64,000 bases of DNA, taken from Micropterix aruncella. Its lineage: Eukaryota; Arthropoda; Insecta; Lepidoptera; Micropterigidae. A program made the position numbers and the translations under genes. The notes beneath the pieces are model-generated. The model saw nothing but the letters and a program-made list of their open reading frames with translations. It was not told the DNA's origin and did no database searches. Location: assembly GCA_944548615.1 (NCBI GenBank), contig OX155980.1:35203220-35267219 (forward strand), written 5' to 3'. Below, piece by piece: positions 33,880 to 44,941 of this stretch; within the stretch, counting starts at the first letter, position 1; every line of letters starts with the position of its first letter.

Positions 33880-36280
33880 GCTTACATAGCATAAACATTG
33901 TTACATGTAACACTTTCTTGAGTACTTCGACCTCGAGATACTCCCCCTTTTGTCTTCATAGAGTTCATAAGACTTTGATCGATCACCATATCCGCCCATG
34001 TTCCAGAATTGATTTTTTCTCTTCGTTTTACAGTGAAGACTCTATTTTTAAAGTTCTCAAAAATCTTTCTATCCTTTGTATTTTCCAATTTCATCATATC
34101 TTCAAGATTTAAATGAGCAGATATCGCATATAAAAAGTTACCACTAGCATGAAAATACGACGAGGCTTATTCTCAGTAGATGATACTCGATTCAAGAAAT
34201 GAGTATAGCAAACGGTATGGTACTTTGCTTCAGCTGCGATCAAGTCATACTCATAAAGTACACGATCTTTGACTAATTCTCCTAAGGAATCCATTTGTTT
34301 TTCTGCTCTTTTGATTTTTTTATTTTTTATTTAGGTAAGAAACAGTCATAAACAATTGTTTTAACAAATATACTTAAACAAATAGGCCTACATTACCATT
34401 AATTTTAACAAAACTTGTAAATGTAGCCACAACAATGTAAATTTCTAGTCGGATCGAACTATTTTCATTTAGTACGAGTACCTAAATTATTAGCTGTAAA
34501 CTAAAACTAATGCAACAAAAAATCACTCAATTGTTTCCTAAAAGTATTTAATGACACTGAGAATATATCTATGTCGTTCAAAACTTCATTATAACACACG
34601 CAAGAGCGTCTGAAGAAGGTATTTTTGCGTAGTTTGAATGAAAAGAGGGAATATAGAAAGTATCTTTTGAACGTGAGGAGGAAGACCGCGGGATTTTAAA
34701 AAGATTTTTTTCCAAAAGGGGTACTGAGTTGATGTGGTTATGAATAATTTTATATAAGAAAATGCTGTCTAAGAATTTTCGTCTTGAATACAGAAAATGC
34801 ATTTTGTGTGTTGTTACTCTCTCTGCGTAGTCGGTGCAGAGGACACCTGTCCGAAAGTCTAATGATTTTAAACATTTCTTTTGTACCCTCTCAATCTTAT
34901 CTACGTGAACAGCATACTGGGGACTCCAAACTACACTTCCGAATTCTAGGACACTACGAACAAATGCATTGTAGAGTATTTTAATGGTGTTGCCTCTGGT
35001 AAATGGTTCACATATGCGCAGAATCAGTCCGAGTTGTTTAAAAGCCTTAGCTACGATCTTATCAATGTGAAGGTTGGAATCCAGGGTAATGCCTAGATCA
35101 CGAATGTTGGTAACTCGAGTTAAGTTATTACTGGATATTTTGTAATCATAAATAATTGGATGATGCTTTCGGTTGAAAGTTATGACGTTACATTTATCCG
35201 TATTTAAAATTAGTTGATTATCTTATCTTAGTTCTCAAAGCTTAATAAATCCTGTTGCAAATCTTCACAATCACCAGACCTTTAACAATTTTGAATATTT
35301 TTGTATCCTCTGCATAAAGCAAGTGATGCGACTTATTAAAACACAGTCCAATATCATTTAAAAATATAAAGTAAATAGAAAAGGGCCAAGGTGGGATCCC
35401 TGAGGAATTCCTGACGGAACATTAAGAAACGAAGAGCGGTAACCTTTAAGGGCGACGGCTTGACTACGATTGTTTATATAGGACTGGATCCATCTTAGCA
35501 GGTCGCCGTGTATACCGAATTTCGAAAGGATAGAATGACTAATTTTGTCAAAAGCCTTAGAAAAATCGGTATACACGGCATCAGGAATCAGGAATCCGGA
35601 ATCAAGGGCATTCAACAAAAAGTCCGTGTATTCGATAAGATTTGTGTTAACACTTCTACCACGAAAAAATCCATGCTGTTCCGTTGATACAACGTGCTGC
35701 ATTTGAGTGGTTAACGACGTAGTAATTATTTTTTCGAAAATCTTACCAAATAGACTCAGATTAGAGATAGGCCTGTATTGCATATTATCATGTTTGTCAC
35801 CACCTTTTGGAATTGGGGTTACGAGAGATTTCTTCCAGATGACAGGAAAACAGCCCTTCAGCATAGATTTCCTATAAATTATGGTGATTGGTATTGAAAA
35901 CTCTTTACTAAGCTTCCTGATTAAGATGGGATGGATGTTGTCGGAACCCGCACCCTTGTTTATATATATTTGCTGAAATAGTTTATATACAAGGTTTTGT
36001 GTTATTTCTACCGTTTTGATGTTTAAATTCCAGAGTACACAAGTTACTGATCGAGCGTCGGTACTTTCTTTTTTTCTTGACTGCTGCTCCATCAGCTGTT
36101 TGGCCACATAATAAATACAATTTTTTGAAATCAAACACTTCATTCCTTTTTTTACGAAATACACTGGATGATGGTATAGGTTTACCTTCTTCTAGGCGTC
36201 GTTTCGATGCTGCTATGTATTTTTTACTAATTTACACTTTTCGACACTCAACATGCACAATCAGAGAGGTTAAAGTATAA
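33880..36280 (-). pseudogene. Multicopy-type arthropod ORF, split by a LINE
   Basis: Minus-strand pieces lie on both sides of the LINE at 34.33-36.07 kb. The upstream piece (36280-36066) reads VHVECRK, a stop, KYIAASKRRLEEGKPIPSS, VFRKKRNEVFDFKKLYLLCG, QTADGAAVKKK. The downstream piece (34310-34110) reads RAEKQMDSLGELVKDRV then YEYDLIAAEAKYHTVCYTHF. A third piece (34097-33882) reads NSGTWADMVIDQSLMNSMKT then KGGVSRGRSTQES. I recognise this order (Cys-rich N-terminus, D-L-x-A-A-E-A-x-Y-H-x-x-C, then TWADM-I-QSLM) from repeated uncharacterised insect proteins that look transposon-linked; its function is unknown to me. Stops and frameshifts make it dead apart from the LINE. Confidence 0.6.
34330..36065 (-). 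pseudogene. LINE, 5'-truncated, reverse transcriptase with YAED box
   Basis: The minus strand encodes a reverse transcriptase from about 36060: VTPIPKGGDKHDNMQYRPIS, LFGKIFEKII, QHGFFRGRS, AVYTDFSKAFDKISH (motif A) and PSGIPQGSHLGPFLF (motif B) in one frame to about 35358. After a frameshift come LLYAEDTKIF (catalytic box, usually YADD), LILNTDKCNVITFNRK, DLGITLDSNLHIDK, VLEFGSVVWSPQY and, ending at 34578, RRKFLDSIFLYKIIHNHINS. An A-rich tail lies near 34330. The open frame 35358-36164 starts in the interrupted neighbour ORF, so its first ~33 residues are not LINE. No clean target duplication was found; GTCAAGAAAAAAAG and ATCAAAAGAGCAG flank the ends. Confidence 0.85.
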
Positions 36281-37749
36281 GAAGTCTATGTGACCGTCAT
36301 TTCTTTCGATACTTGGTTTTTCAAGTTTTCAAGCCACGCACTACATTAACAGAATCACCTTCTAAAATTGACTTCTCACAAACAATTAAAATTTCTATTA
36401 CACCTGTAAAAGATTTTTTTTTGAAAGAAAAGTATTAAGAATATTTTTATACATATATACAGGTGAGTGTTTGAAATAGGACGTTATGGACGCTGCTTAT
36501 TATTAAGTACATATTTATAGTAATTATTGAATGTAATCTGATAACTCGGTACTCGATTGTACATAGGTCATTAAACATTGTTAATTTTATTGGAATAAAA
36601 TTAGAAAATTAAGAGATGCATTTTGAATACTAGCATCTAAAGAAGAATAAGAACATAATTTGTCTTTTTCGTGATTATTTTATTTATGTTTCGTCTGACT
36701 GACCGCTATGTCCGGCACTTTCGCTCAATCGTTTCGCGGGGACAAGCTTCCGAGGTAAACGAGCCTACCGTCATTTAAAGGTGTAAGTTACACCCAAGAA
36801 ACTGTCCTTAAAAACTGTTACATGGCTTAAATTAAATTTGCGCAAAGGTAAACTAACTACCCTTTAACTTCACAGACTTTCGTTAACCATATAGCTAGAC
36901 GAAAGGAGATACACCCCATCCAGCAACATTCAAACATTAGTGAAACTAAGAAATCTACACGACTAACGCGGGGTTAAGGCGCCTCGATTTTACGTCGTAA
37001 GGGTCGCCGTGACCCAACTTTTCGCGGGAGCTTTTGCATCGAGTTTATAAACGTAAGTGAGTTAGGTGAAGTCGGTGGCTGTTTTAGTTGAGGAAGTACG
37101 GTAGCCGGAAAATACGATGGTGTGGAGCATGAGAAGAGGGGGAAAGTATGAGGAAGGAAGGGGGGGGGGGGGGCAAGAGCGGGACAGCAAGACGAGGAGT
37201 GTATAGGCGTAATCATCAAAACATTCGCCAGGGAATGCCTAAATAGCAGGGGATGGGGAGAGAAGCCCCGCAGAGAGTTCTTTTGCTGCCATGAAGATAT
37301 TCTACTTTCGCCTATGTACAGGCTGATACTTTTCTTCTATTGCTATTTTATTATTGAAGCCAGTCTAGCTAGACTGGATTCAATCTGAAGCCAGTCTAGC
37401 TAGACTAGCCAGTCTAGCTAGATTATTAGACGCAGCTGCTGCTAATAATCTGAAACCTCTTTCTAGAGCAATCAACAGCTTCTATCAAACGATCTTTCCA
37501 TGGCAGGATTTTGGCCTTTAAGCGTGGATCCATAACTTCGATTAGGGAGGAGGATTTTTTGTGCGAATTTAATTCATACCTTCTGGTACATCGGCTATGT
37601 GGTTTCGTATTTTCAGATACTAATCTGTACAGATTATATTATAATTAAAAAAAACTCATAGAAAAATAGGGTTAGATTAATTGAACTCTATAATTAAAAT
37701 AACTAATTCCAATCTTTTTATGCTGTATTTTTTAAAAATCTTGTAATAA
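36281..37749. other. Non-coding stretch with a palindrome cluster
   Basis: No gene was recognised. A 14-base G run lies near 37160-37173. At 37360-37377 is the perfect palindrome CCAGTCTAGCTAGACTGG, followed by partial repeats at 37391-37407 and 37409-37422, then a hairpin GATTATTAG/CTAATAATC at 37421-37450. Confidence 0.6.
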
Positions 37750-37870
37750 CGTTTTAGAATTCAATTGCCACATCTCTGTGGATGTGCATAAGAGCAAGAC
37801 CGAGGAGGCGACTCTCAAGCGCATGGATATCAGGTAGGTTTTAAAGACGCCGCAATACGATTTGTCACAG
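37750..37870 (-). pseudogene. hAT transposase dimerisation-domain scrap
   Basis: The minus strand reads KTYLISMRL and, after a frameshift, ESRLLGLALMHIHRDVAIEF followed by a stop and NVITRF. This resembles the C-terminal hAT dimerisation region (K-YLRS-M...RL--LALL-IHRD). There is nothing else of the transposase and no ends were found. Confidence 0.5.
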
Positions 37871-37989
37871 AAAACGTTGCAACGATCTGTAGAAATTGAT
37901 GTTTTATCAAATATGCATCCTTATCACACCTTGCTAATGCATCTCAGGCAGTTGCAGGGATATCTAAAGTTGCGAAATGTGCCTTTTCG

Positions 37990-38900
37990 CATGTCCACTT
38001 CTCTCGCCGCAGTGAATCATCGCCTCTAAGGAGGAAAGCAGAGAGGACACGACTGTATTGCAGAATGCGGACGTAAACAAAATAGACAGTTTTTAGAGAT
38101 GCGATGTTTAAAAATAGGTTTCAGCCGCGAATAACGAACCCTATCATCCTATATGCTTTAACAACATCGCATATATTTGGTGATCAAAAAGAAGTTTCTG
38201 GTACATTACCACTCCAAGATCTCTTACCACCTCAGCACTGTATAATTTCGCCATTGATTTTGTAACTGAAGTCGTTTTTTTAACTTTTCTCTTGACAGTA
38301 ATTTTATGACACTTCTTTGCGTCGAGGCTGAGAAAGTTCCCTTGGCAGTAAACGATATGTCTATCCAGTCGACCTTGTTCTCCATTAGGGCATACATATT
38401 GAGGTCCTAAGACCTATGGAAAAGCCTCTTTAAAGAGCTGGGGGCCAAGATGTAAACTCCGTGGTGTAACAGAAGGAATATTCTGAACATTCGGCTTATA
38501 TCCCTCTACAACGACAGTTTGTCGACGATTATGTATGCCTAATTAAAATATCAGAATTACAATAGAAGTCCCTATCAAAACAGAATAGCTAGCTCAGTCA
38601 AAACGCCTTGGAAAAATCGGTTTAAACAACTACACTTCGTGCTGGTTATTCATATTTGTATGAATAAATACAGCTAATATTGATAAATTCACCGAGATCG
38701 GTTATGACCTACCGTTCCTGTGAAAACATGTTGTCATTCGATAATGGATCCGAACAAGCGAATATAATTGATCGTGGACCACTTTCTGGAATAATTTGCC
38801 AAATACTGATTGGCCTTTAATTGTCATTATTGTGCTTTGAACCATTTTTGTGTACAGGTACAAGGAGATAATTTTCTTCCGAGCTCTTGGAGAGTTACAT
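37990..38900 (-). pseudogene. Old LINE reverse-transcriptase remnant
   Basis: Reading down the minus strand from about 38895: PVHKNGSKHNNDN, a stop, RPIS; then V, a stop, TDFSKAF near 38630-38600 (motif A); then SLDAKKCHKITVKRK-like and VVRDLGVVMYQKLLFDHQI segments near 38340-38170. The order fits the polymerase and post-polymerase parts of a jockey/CR1-like LINE. There are many stops and frameshifts and the YADD box is not recognisable, so this is among the oldest copies here. Confidence 0.65.
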
Positions 38901-40159
38901 TCTTCGATAAAAGAGGTATGTAATATAGTTAGGGCCTAGCGAGTGATTGAATAAGATAACATTTTTTTGTTGCGTTCTTTGTCTTCACTCATCATCATCA
39001 TCTTGGACAGTAATAATTCTGTCCTAGATTTTTTCTCAAGTGGCCACCCTAACCTAGAATACTCGGCTGTAACGGTGGTGGGAAAATCCCCCCAGCACAA
39101 ACAGGGAGGGCAGAGCCTGAGAACACTGGTTGCCGTCGCTTAAAGCAACTAGCTACCGACGCCATTGAAGCACTCGGAACGGACTCTACTGAGTTCATGG
39201 TTTCGCGGGGTTATCGTTTGCTGGCTTTCCGGGGAGATAAAACGAACATGTCGTTAAAACATCCTAAAACTGCAATGAAAACATGTAATTAAAACACGCC
39301 CATGTGGATTTCTTTATCAGTTCTTTCTAGGCAGTGGAGCAGATATAATCCGTCGGATCTTTTTAAATATAAAATTTAATGTACTAATTTGACGTTCAAC
39401 GTTAGCACGCAATGTATTTAGTATTTATGTTGAATAAGAATTTTTAAACTGAATTGATTAATTTAATAAGCTACCCAAGCATTTTGTTATAAAATGACGT
39501 AACTTTTTGCTCCTTCGACTATAAAATTGTCGACTATAAAATTGTGCGCACCCTGTACCGCTGCTATTTCCCGTATAGAGAGAAAATTTAATTTACTTGA
39601 TTTCCTCCCTTTCATAGTTTCTCCACGGCTTGTCTACGTAGGTGCGGTGCGCTCGGGATTCGTGAAACGCCAGCGAACGTGCTCGACAGGAAAAGTATCC
39701 TACAAACTCTGGTAGACAATACACAATCGGACGTGATTACTGGCAGACGAATTTGGTCAGGACAACATGGACACCCCAAAGGTTAGACCAGTGAATCCCA
39801 ACATTTTACATTCGAATAGGTTTATGTCAGGCATAGTGTACCTCTGAGTTTGTTTCCCTTTACTTCGGTGAAGCATATAGTTTAGCAATAATATATCGCC
39901 GGTGTTCACATTCCGACGTGGACCTGCCTCCCTGAGGAGCGTATCATTCAAAGGTTGATTAAAAACAACAGTAACACAAGAAAACATCGCTGCTGTACGT
40001 CAGCTATTACAAGAATACATGCGTATGACATATAAGTAGGTTCGGAAAGTTTCGAACATTGGTATGACTATATTTTTAAAAATCTGTATGATGAATAGGG
40101 TATCAGACACCTAGTTTCCAGTTGGATAGCAAGTCAGGTTACTCTCAACTCTTCAATTG
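38901..40159. other. Non-coding stretch
   Basis: No gene or named repeat was recognised. A short CATCATCATCAT run lies at about 38990. 39527-39715 and 39757-39987 stay open but carry no motif. Confidence 0.35.
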
Positions 40160-40825
40160 AATAATGTTTAATGCTGTTATTAGCTTTGTATCAGGTGATA
40201 AATCGTGGATATATACAGTACATAGTCACATGATCCCGAAAGAAAGTGTGAATCAGCAGTTAAGGTCTTCGAGAATCAGTTTAAACCTACAAATTAGTCC
40301 GTTCTCGCATGTATGTCGAAGATAACTGTAATTTTATTTGTATATGTATAGCTGCCTTAAAGATGGGTGATATCCTAAACATCACCATCGTTAGCGCTAC
40401 AAGTGAGTTTCCGCTTCGTTAGGAGTTTTATTTTTGTAATTTTAATTTATATTTTATATGAAATTTGGACATATGGGCGCAATTTCCTTACAAGAACAGA
40501 GAAAAATTACTGCGGCAAGTAGGCGATTGCCGGAAATGATAAATACTTAAACCCTTAATTTGGGTTACCCAACCCAAAATATCGCATAATCTCCACCATG
40601 ATAATACGAGTTTTTACAAGGCTCAAAAAACTAGGAGTTTTTGGAGCAGGAAAACATAGAGTTGATGGAAAGCTTTCGCTCATTTCTGACCAAAGTGACA
40701 ATGATTATTTTACATTTCCGGAAATCAAAGATAAGTTGCGTGATTAGCGGTTTTGAGACCTAGAAGAAGTTTCCAAGCGTTCAAAAGTGGTATTTTGATA
40801 ACTTCAACTTCGGGCGTTATTTTTA
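40160..40825 (+). pseudogene. Mariner transposase remnant, nearly full catalytic region
   Basis: On the plus strand with frameshifts: SFVSGDKSWIYT (first catalytic aspartate, expected TGDE-W) near 40180; VFENQFKPTN, a stop, and MSKITVILFV near 40265-40345; SLQEQRKITAA near 40485; HHDNTSFYKAQKT (second aspartate) near 40592; ISDQSDNDYFTFPEIKDKLR (third aspartate in ND-Y-F) near 40680-40740; and QKWYFDNFNFGRY near 40780-40820. All three aspartates survive, but the PPYSPDLAP stretch is altered and the frame is broken several times. It is a different subfamily from the element at 16.9 kb. Ends were not identified. Confidence 0.75.
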
Positions 40826-40873
40826 ATCGCAGCGTCGGGTTGGGTTAGGCTAAATACTATTATCGATAACGAT

Positions 40874-40901
40874 ACGAGGACGATACTATTATCGTCCTCG
40901 T
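40874..40901. repeat. Perfect 12-bp hairpin
   Basis: ACGAGGACGATA (40874-40885), loop CTAT, and TATCGTCCTCGT (40890-40901). It lies about 50 bases after the mariner remnant. No role can be assigned. Confidence 0.85.
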
Positions 40902-41795
40902 TATAGTTTAATAATGAGTAGGTATCAACATATAGTATCTAATGTAGAGCATATAGTATAATAAATAAAATCAATAAAATGCTGGAATTCATCATGAGGA
41001 CATGTAAACATTTCAAATTCATAGACAATGTTCGGGTGCAAAGGTTTGCACACTAGGTAAAGTTAATACCTAATCAACTGGACTCCCCGGAGTATTAATT
41101 CTTGTGTCTATGGGTTCCACGACTCCATACGAGGCGATCTCTTGTGTTTCCTGTAACACATTTCATGCAACACATGCCATAACAAAAATCTCACATCAAC
41201 CGTATTATGGATGCATACAACTGCAAATTCAGTGACGCTTAGATATTATATTTAAAGTAAGTAAATACGAATTAATGAGGGGAATGCTCCCCACTCTGCG
41301 TTCGCCCAACGAATATGTACTTTTCACACGAACACATGCACGCAAAAAGTATTTGGCAATACATTGAATGCGACTGTTGTTGTATATGTGTTGTTTACAT
41401 ATTAATACAGTGTATTATAAAAAGTCAGGCATTTTTTAAAGGGGTTTATACGTCAAACGGAACAAGAAAAGTTATATTTTTCTTTTTCTGATTTTTGTTT
41501 AGGTGTTTTATATTTGGAGGAAATTATTTGTCAAGACAAACTAAGTTGAAGATCTACGTATTTTGTTTGGAGCTCTCTACTGAGTTTACTTAATATTTTA
41601 AAGTTAATCTAAAAATGGATTTTCTTAGTAGATACTGCCAGTTATCTGTAAGTTATAGACGTGTTTTAACATAGTTTCCGAGAATAAACAAAAATAAACC
41701 TCTAAACAAAAACCTTCCTAAATGAATAGAATATGTATGAGAATTATATTTATAAGTGATTGTTTAAGATTTCGTTAAATTTCTGTTTCTCTATT

Positions 41796-41874
<79 letters not shown>

Positions 41875-43869
41875 GTAATGCAATTTTTCATTCGAAATTG
41901 TATAATCGGTGGTAAATTTAATCGTCTACATATTGGTCAATCGATAAAAAATACAATATTTAATATACGGCTGTATGGTTTGCTTGCAGTAAAGCTTGCA
42001 TGTAAAGCTTGCAAAAGTCTTTAGGATGAATTACTACCTACTTTACCGTAAATTGAAAGTATCTTTTTAAAAGCCCGCCCCAGACTGCTGCGCTCGGCTA
42101 CGCTTCACGCGTGTCTTTAGCTTTGTTCAATACCAGCTGTCATACAAATCAACACATAACGGGTCACGCGTACGCTACGCATGGCTGCGTGGCTATTTGG
42201 CATCAGAAGCACACGAGTGCATTGCCGCGGATGCATCGGCCAAGGGAAGCTGAGCACACGTTTTGTGGCCAAGGCGGCCACGGCAACCATGTTTCCTGTC
42301 CGCTGACCCGCTTCCGCCCTTTTCCCTCTCCTAAACCTTGCCCAAAACTTCGCAAGCTCACTCAAATACGTGTGCGCTCTAAGGCAGTCGAGACGAAATA
42401 TACGTTGGCGTGGCGTAGTTTAGCTAGCAGTGTGAGGCCGCATTAGATCAGTTATTAATCCGATATTACGAGGATCAATAGAGATAATGACAACAATAAA
42501 ACAGTTTGAGCCATATGCATAAATCAGCTAAACGGTGTTTCTATTTTTTTGTCGATAAATGAAAGCAAAACAAGGTTTTCAATATTTTAGTTTTAGATGT
42601 TACAGTTTTAGGGTTACATATTTTGTTTTATTACATTACTTCATATTTAATATCGACACATTTTCAGAAGTATCAAAAAATTTAGAGGCCTTTAAATAAA
42701 AACTAATCTTATTTGGCTTGACTGGTTATTGCATAGCGCCGCTCATACACTATATACACTATTAGCTTCAATAGTCTCTTGGCCAGGTGGTTTACATGAG
42801 AACCCCGATGCGGATCTATCAATTATTTATGCATTAATTATCTAACAATTATCTATCAATCTATCAACCAGTTAACTTCATTCGCACTTTCTAACCTCGG
42901 GCATTGACCATACGAGTACACTGCTATTTTTACATTCGTGCTTACTATATTCGTTTGTTCTGTCCCATTTTATCGTCCCATTTTGACTGCCCCATTTTAT
43001 TGATAATAAATAGAATATTTATTTTTATTTATACTAGCCACCTTCTTTATCCTTCAGAAGTAATGCTTGGATTTTGGCTGATGTCGGCTACATCGTTTGT
43101 TGCAACGTTCTTCCAAATTTCTCTCGACGTCCATGAAAATATGTTAACAGGGGATCATTTAGGATAGGAAATTTCCAACTTACTCAATTTTACGGACCCT
43201 AGCGAACGGTTCGGTTACTCCTCGGAACTAAGGGGCCTCCCCATTGCATAGGCATTAACTAGTGTTGCTAGTTTGTGAGAGGCATTAACTAGTGAAAATA
43301 TTGTTGGTTTCCGATTTTTTATTAAAGATATTTACATAAGACATTGACATAATTATCAAGGTATATTACGATAAAATATTGGTACAATAAAATTTCGGTT
43401 TAGCGGGTTCTATTTAAAGAATACATTTTTTTTTGGCTATATTATTATTAATATCAGCAGTAAACAAAATATAAAATACAATAATAGGTTGATAGCAATA
43501 TATTTTACATATTTTTGGGCATTTGGGTGGTCAAATAAGAATCTTTACGAGATTCCCACACTCTACCTTTTCCCAGCAGTCAGAGCAACACCGTATTCTT
43601 CAGAACTGTTGTCGATGTGTAGATTACAATGATCAATATGTCGATGTGTAGATTGTCGATGTCGATGCGTAGATTACAATATCCTCCCACATGAAATATA
43701 AACATATTGTAAATCCGCGGCGAGTGAAATGCATAATCTCGTTGACCGTATGGATTTTCTGCTATTATTGTAATATTCAATGTTAGTCTGGTAAAAAAGT
43801 GAATATTTTTTTAAATTTATTAGGTTTTGCCCATATTTAATGTAAGGAGATTAGAGCATCCAACCATGA
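40902..43869. other. Non-coding stretch with a CT microsatellite and a GC-rich island
   Basis: A (CT)n tract spans about 41789-41871. A GC-rich single-copy island spans 42060-42450 (CTGCGCTCGGCTACGC, AAGGCGGCCACGG). The frames open on both strands there reflect composition, not coding. The rest is AT-rich with no recognised repeat or gene. Confidence 0.5.
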
Positions 43870-44290
43870 TTATATTATAGAAAAACCGGCGTTCATGTGA
43901 TTGTCTGTGATTGTACATATTTTCCATGTATAGTCAGATACGATTAATATGGCATCGTCAGCATAACATAAAACAATTCCGATATTAAGCTCACAGAGTG
44001 GGTTAATATATAACATAAAAAGAAGTAGACCGAGCACACTTCCTTGTGAGATAATATAGAGGTTTTGTGTCACTCTTCAATTCCATACAGTTTAACTTAA
44101 GTGTCCTGTTTTTAAGTAGTCCGACAACCAATTACACCGGACTCTATTTATGCCATAACCCAATAAGCTTTTAAAAAGTATTTTAAAAGATACCATAACA
44201 AAGGCCTTCGTTAGCCACCTCTCCTTTATCAGAATCCAATGATTCTGTTTTATTATTAGTTACCTGGAGTATGGTATCATTGGTACCTAT
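43870..44290 (-). pseudogene. LINE reverse-transcriptase fragment
   Basis: The minus strand reads AFVMVSFKILFKSLLGYGIN and WLSDYLKTG (region around and after motif A), then QGSVLGLLLFMLYINPLCEL (motif B and following) and VLCYADDAILIVSDYT (intact YADD box). Both ends are missing and there are frame breaks around 44070. The CEL and YINPL words resemble the LINE at 56.4 kb (LIYINELCEL), so the family may be the same. Confidence 0.8.
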
Positions 44291-44941
44291 GCCATTCTAA
44301 ATTCCGAATTGATATTTAGTTATGTTTAGTAAACGAATACGGTAAATGTAAAACAGGCGAAGATTTATTATGTTCTATTTAGTTGAAGAAAAACTGTCGC
44401 TTAATACATTAAAGTATTCAAAAATACTGATTTCGCCCTACTTCAGAAGTTGATGCAGAAATAGTAGGAAAAAATATTTTCTTTTATTCTTTATTTTATA
44501 TTTTTAATGGCCTTAATTAAAACAATCACCTAAATTGTTTTTCATACAGAAATATAGCCCAGACTTTGATATTTACAATCATAGAAATTTTGAAAATATT
44601 CTCTGAAAAATAACGTGTCATGTGAGTAAAAACTAGTAAGATATTTATTTCCCAAAATACATTATCAAACCTTATAAGTCTGAAACGAAAGAAAATCGCC
44701 GTACAGTTTATGAAATTTTGTCAATGGATTTTGGAGTATTTTATGCTGACAGAGCTCGAGAAATTTGGGATCGAATATCCGCATATTCGATAAACGGCAA
44801 ATATAAAACAGTTTTTTTTTCTGAAAATACCCTAAATTTATTAGCGGTTGTGCGTTACTAGAAAAACTTACGTTTCAATTTTACCATATAATCATCTAAT
44901 CAACCTAGGTACGTGGTTTTATGCATGATGATAGTTCCCCG

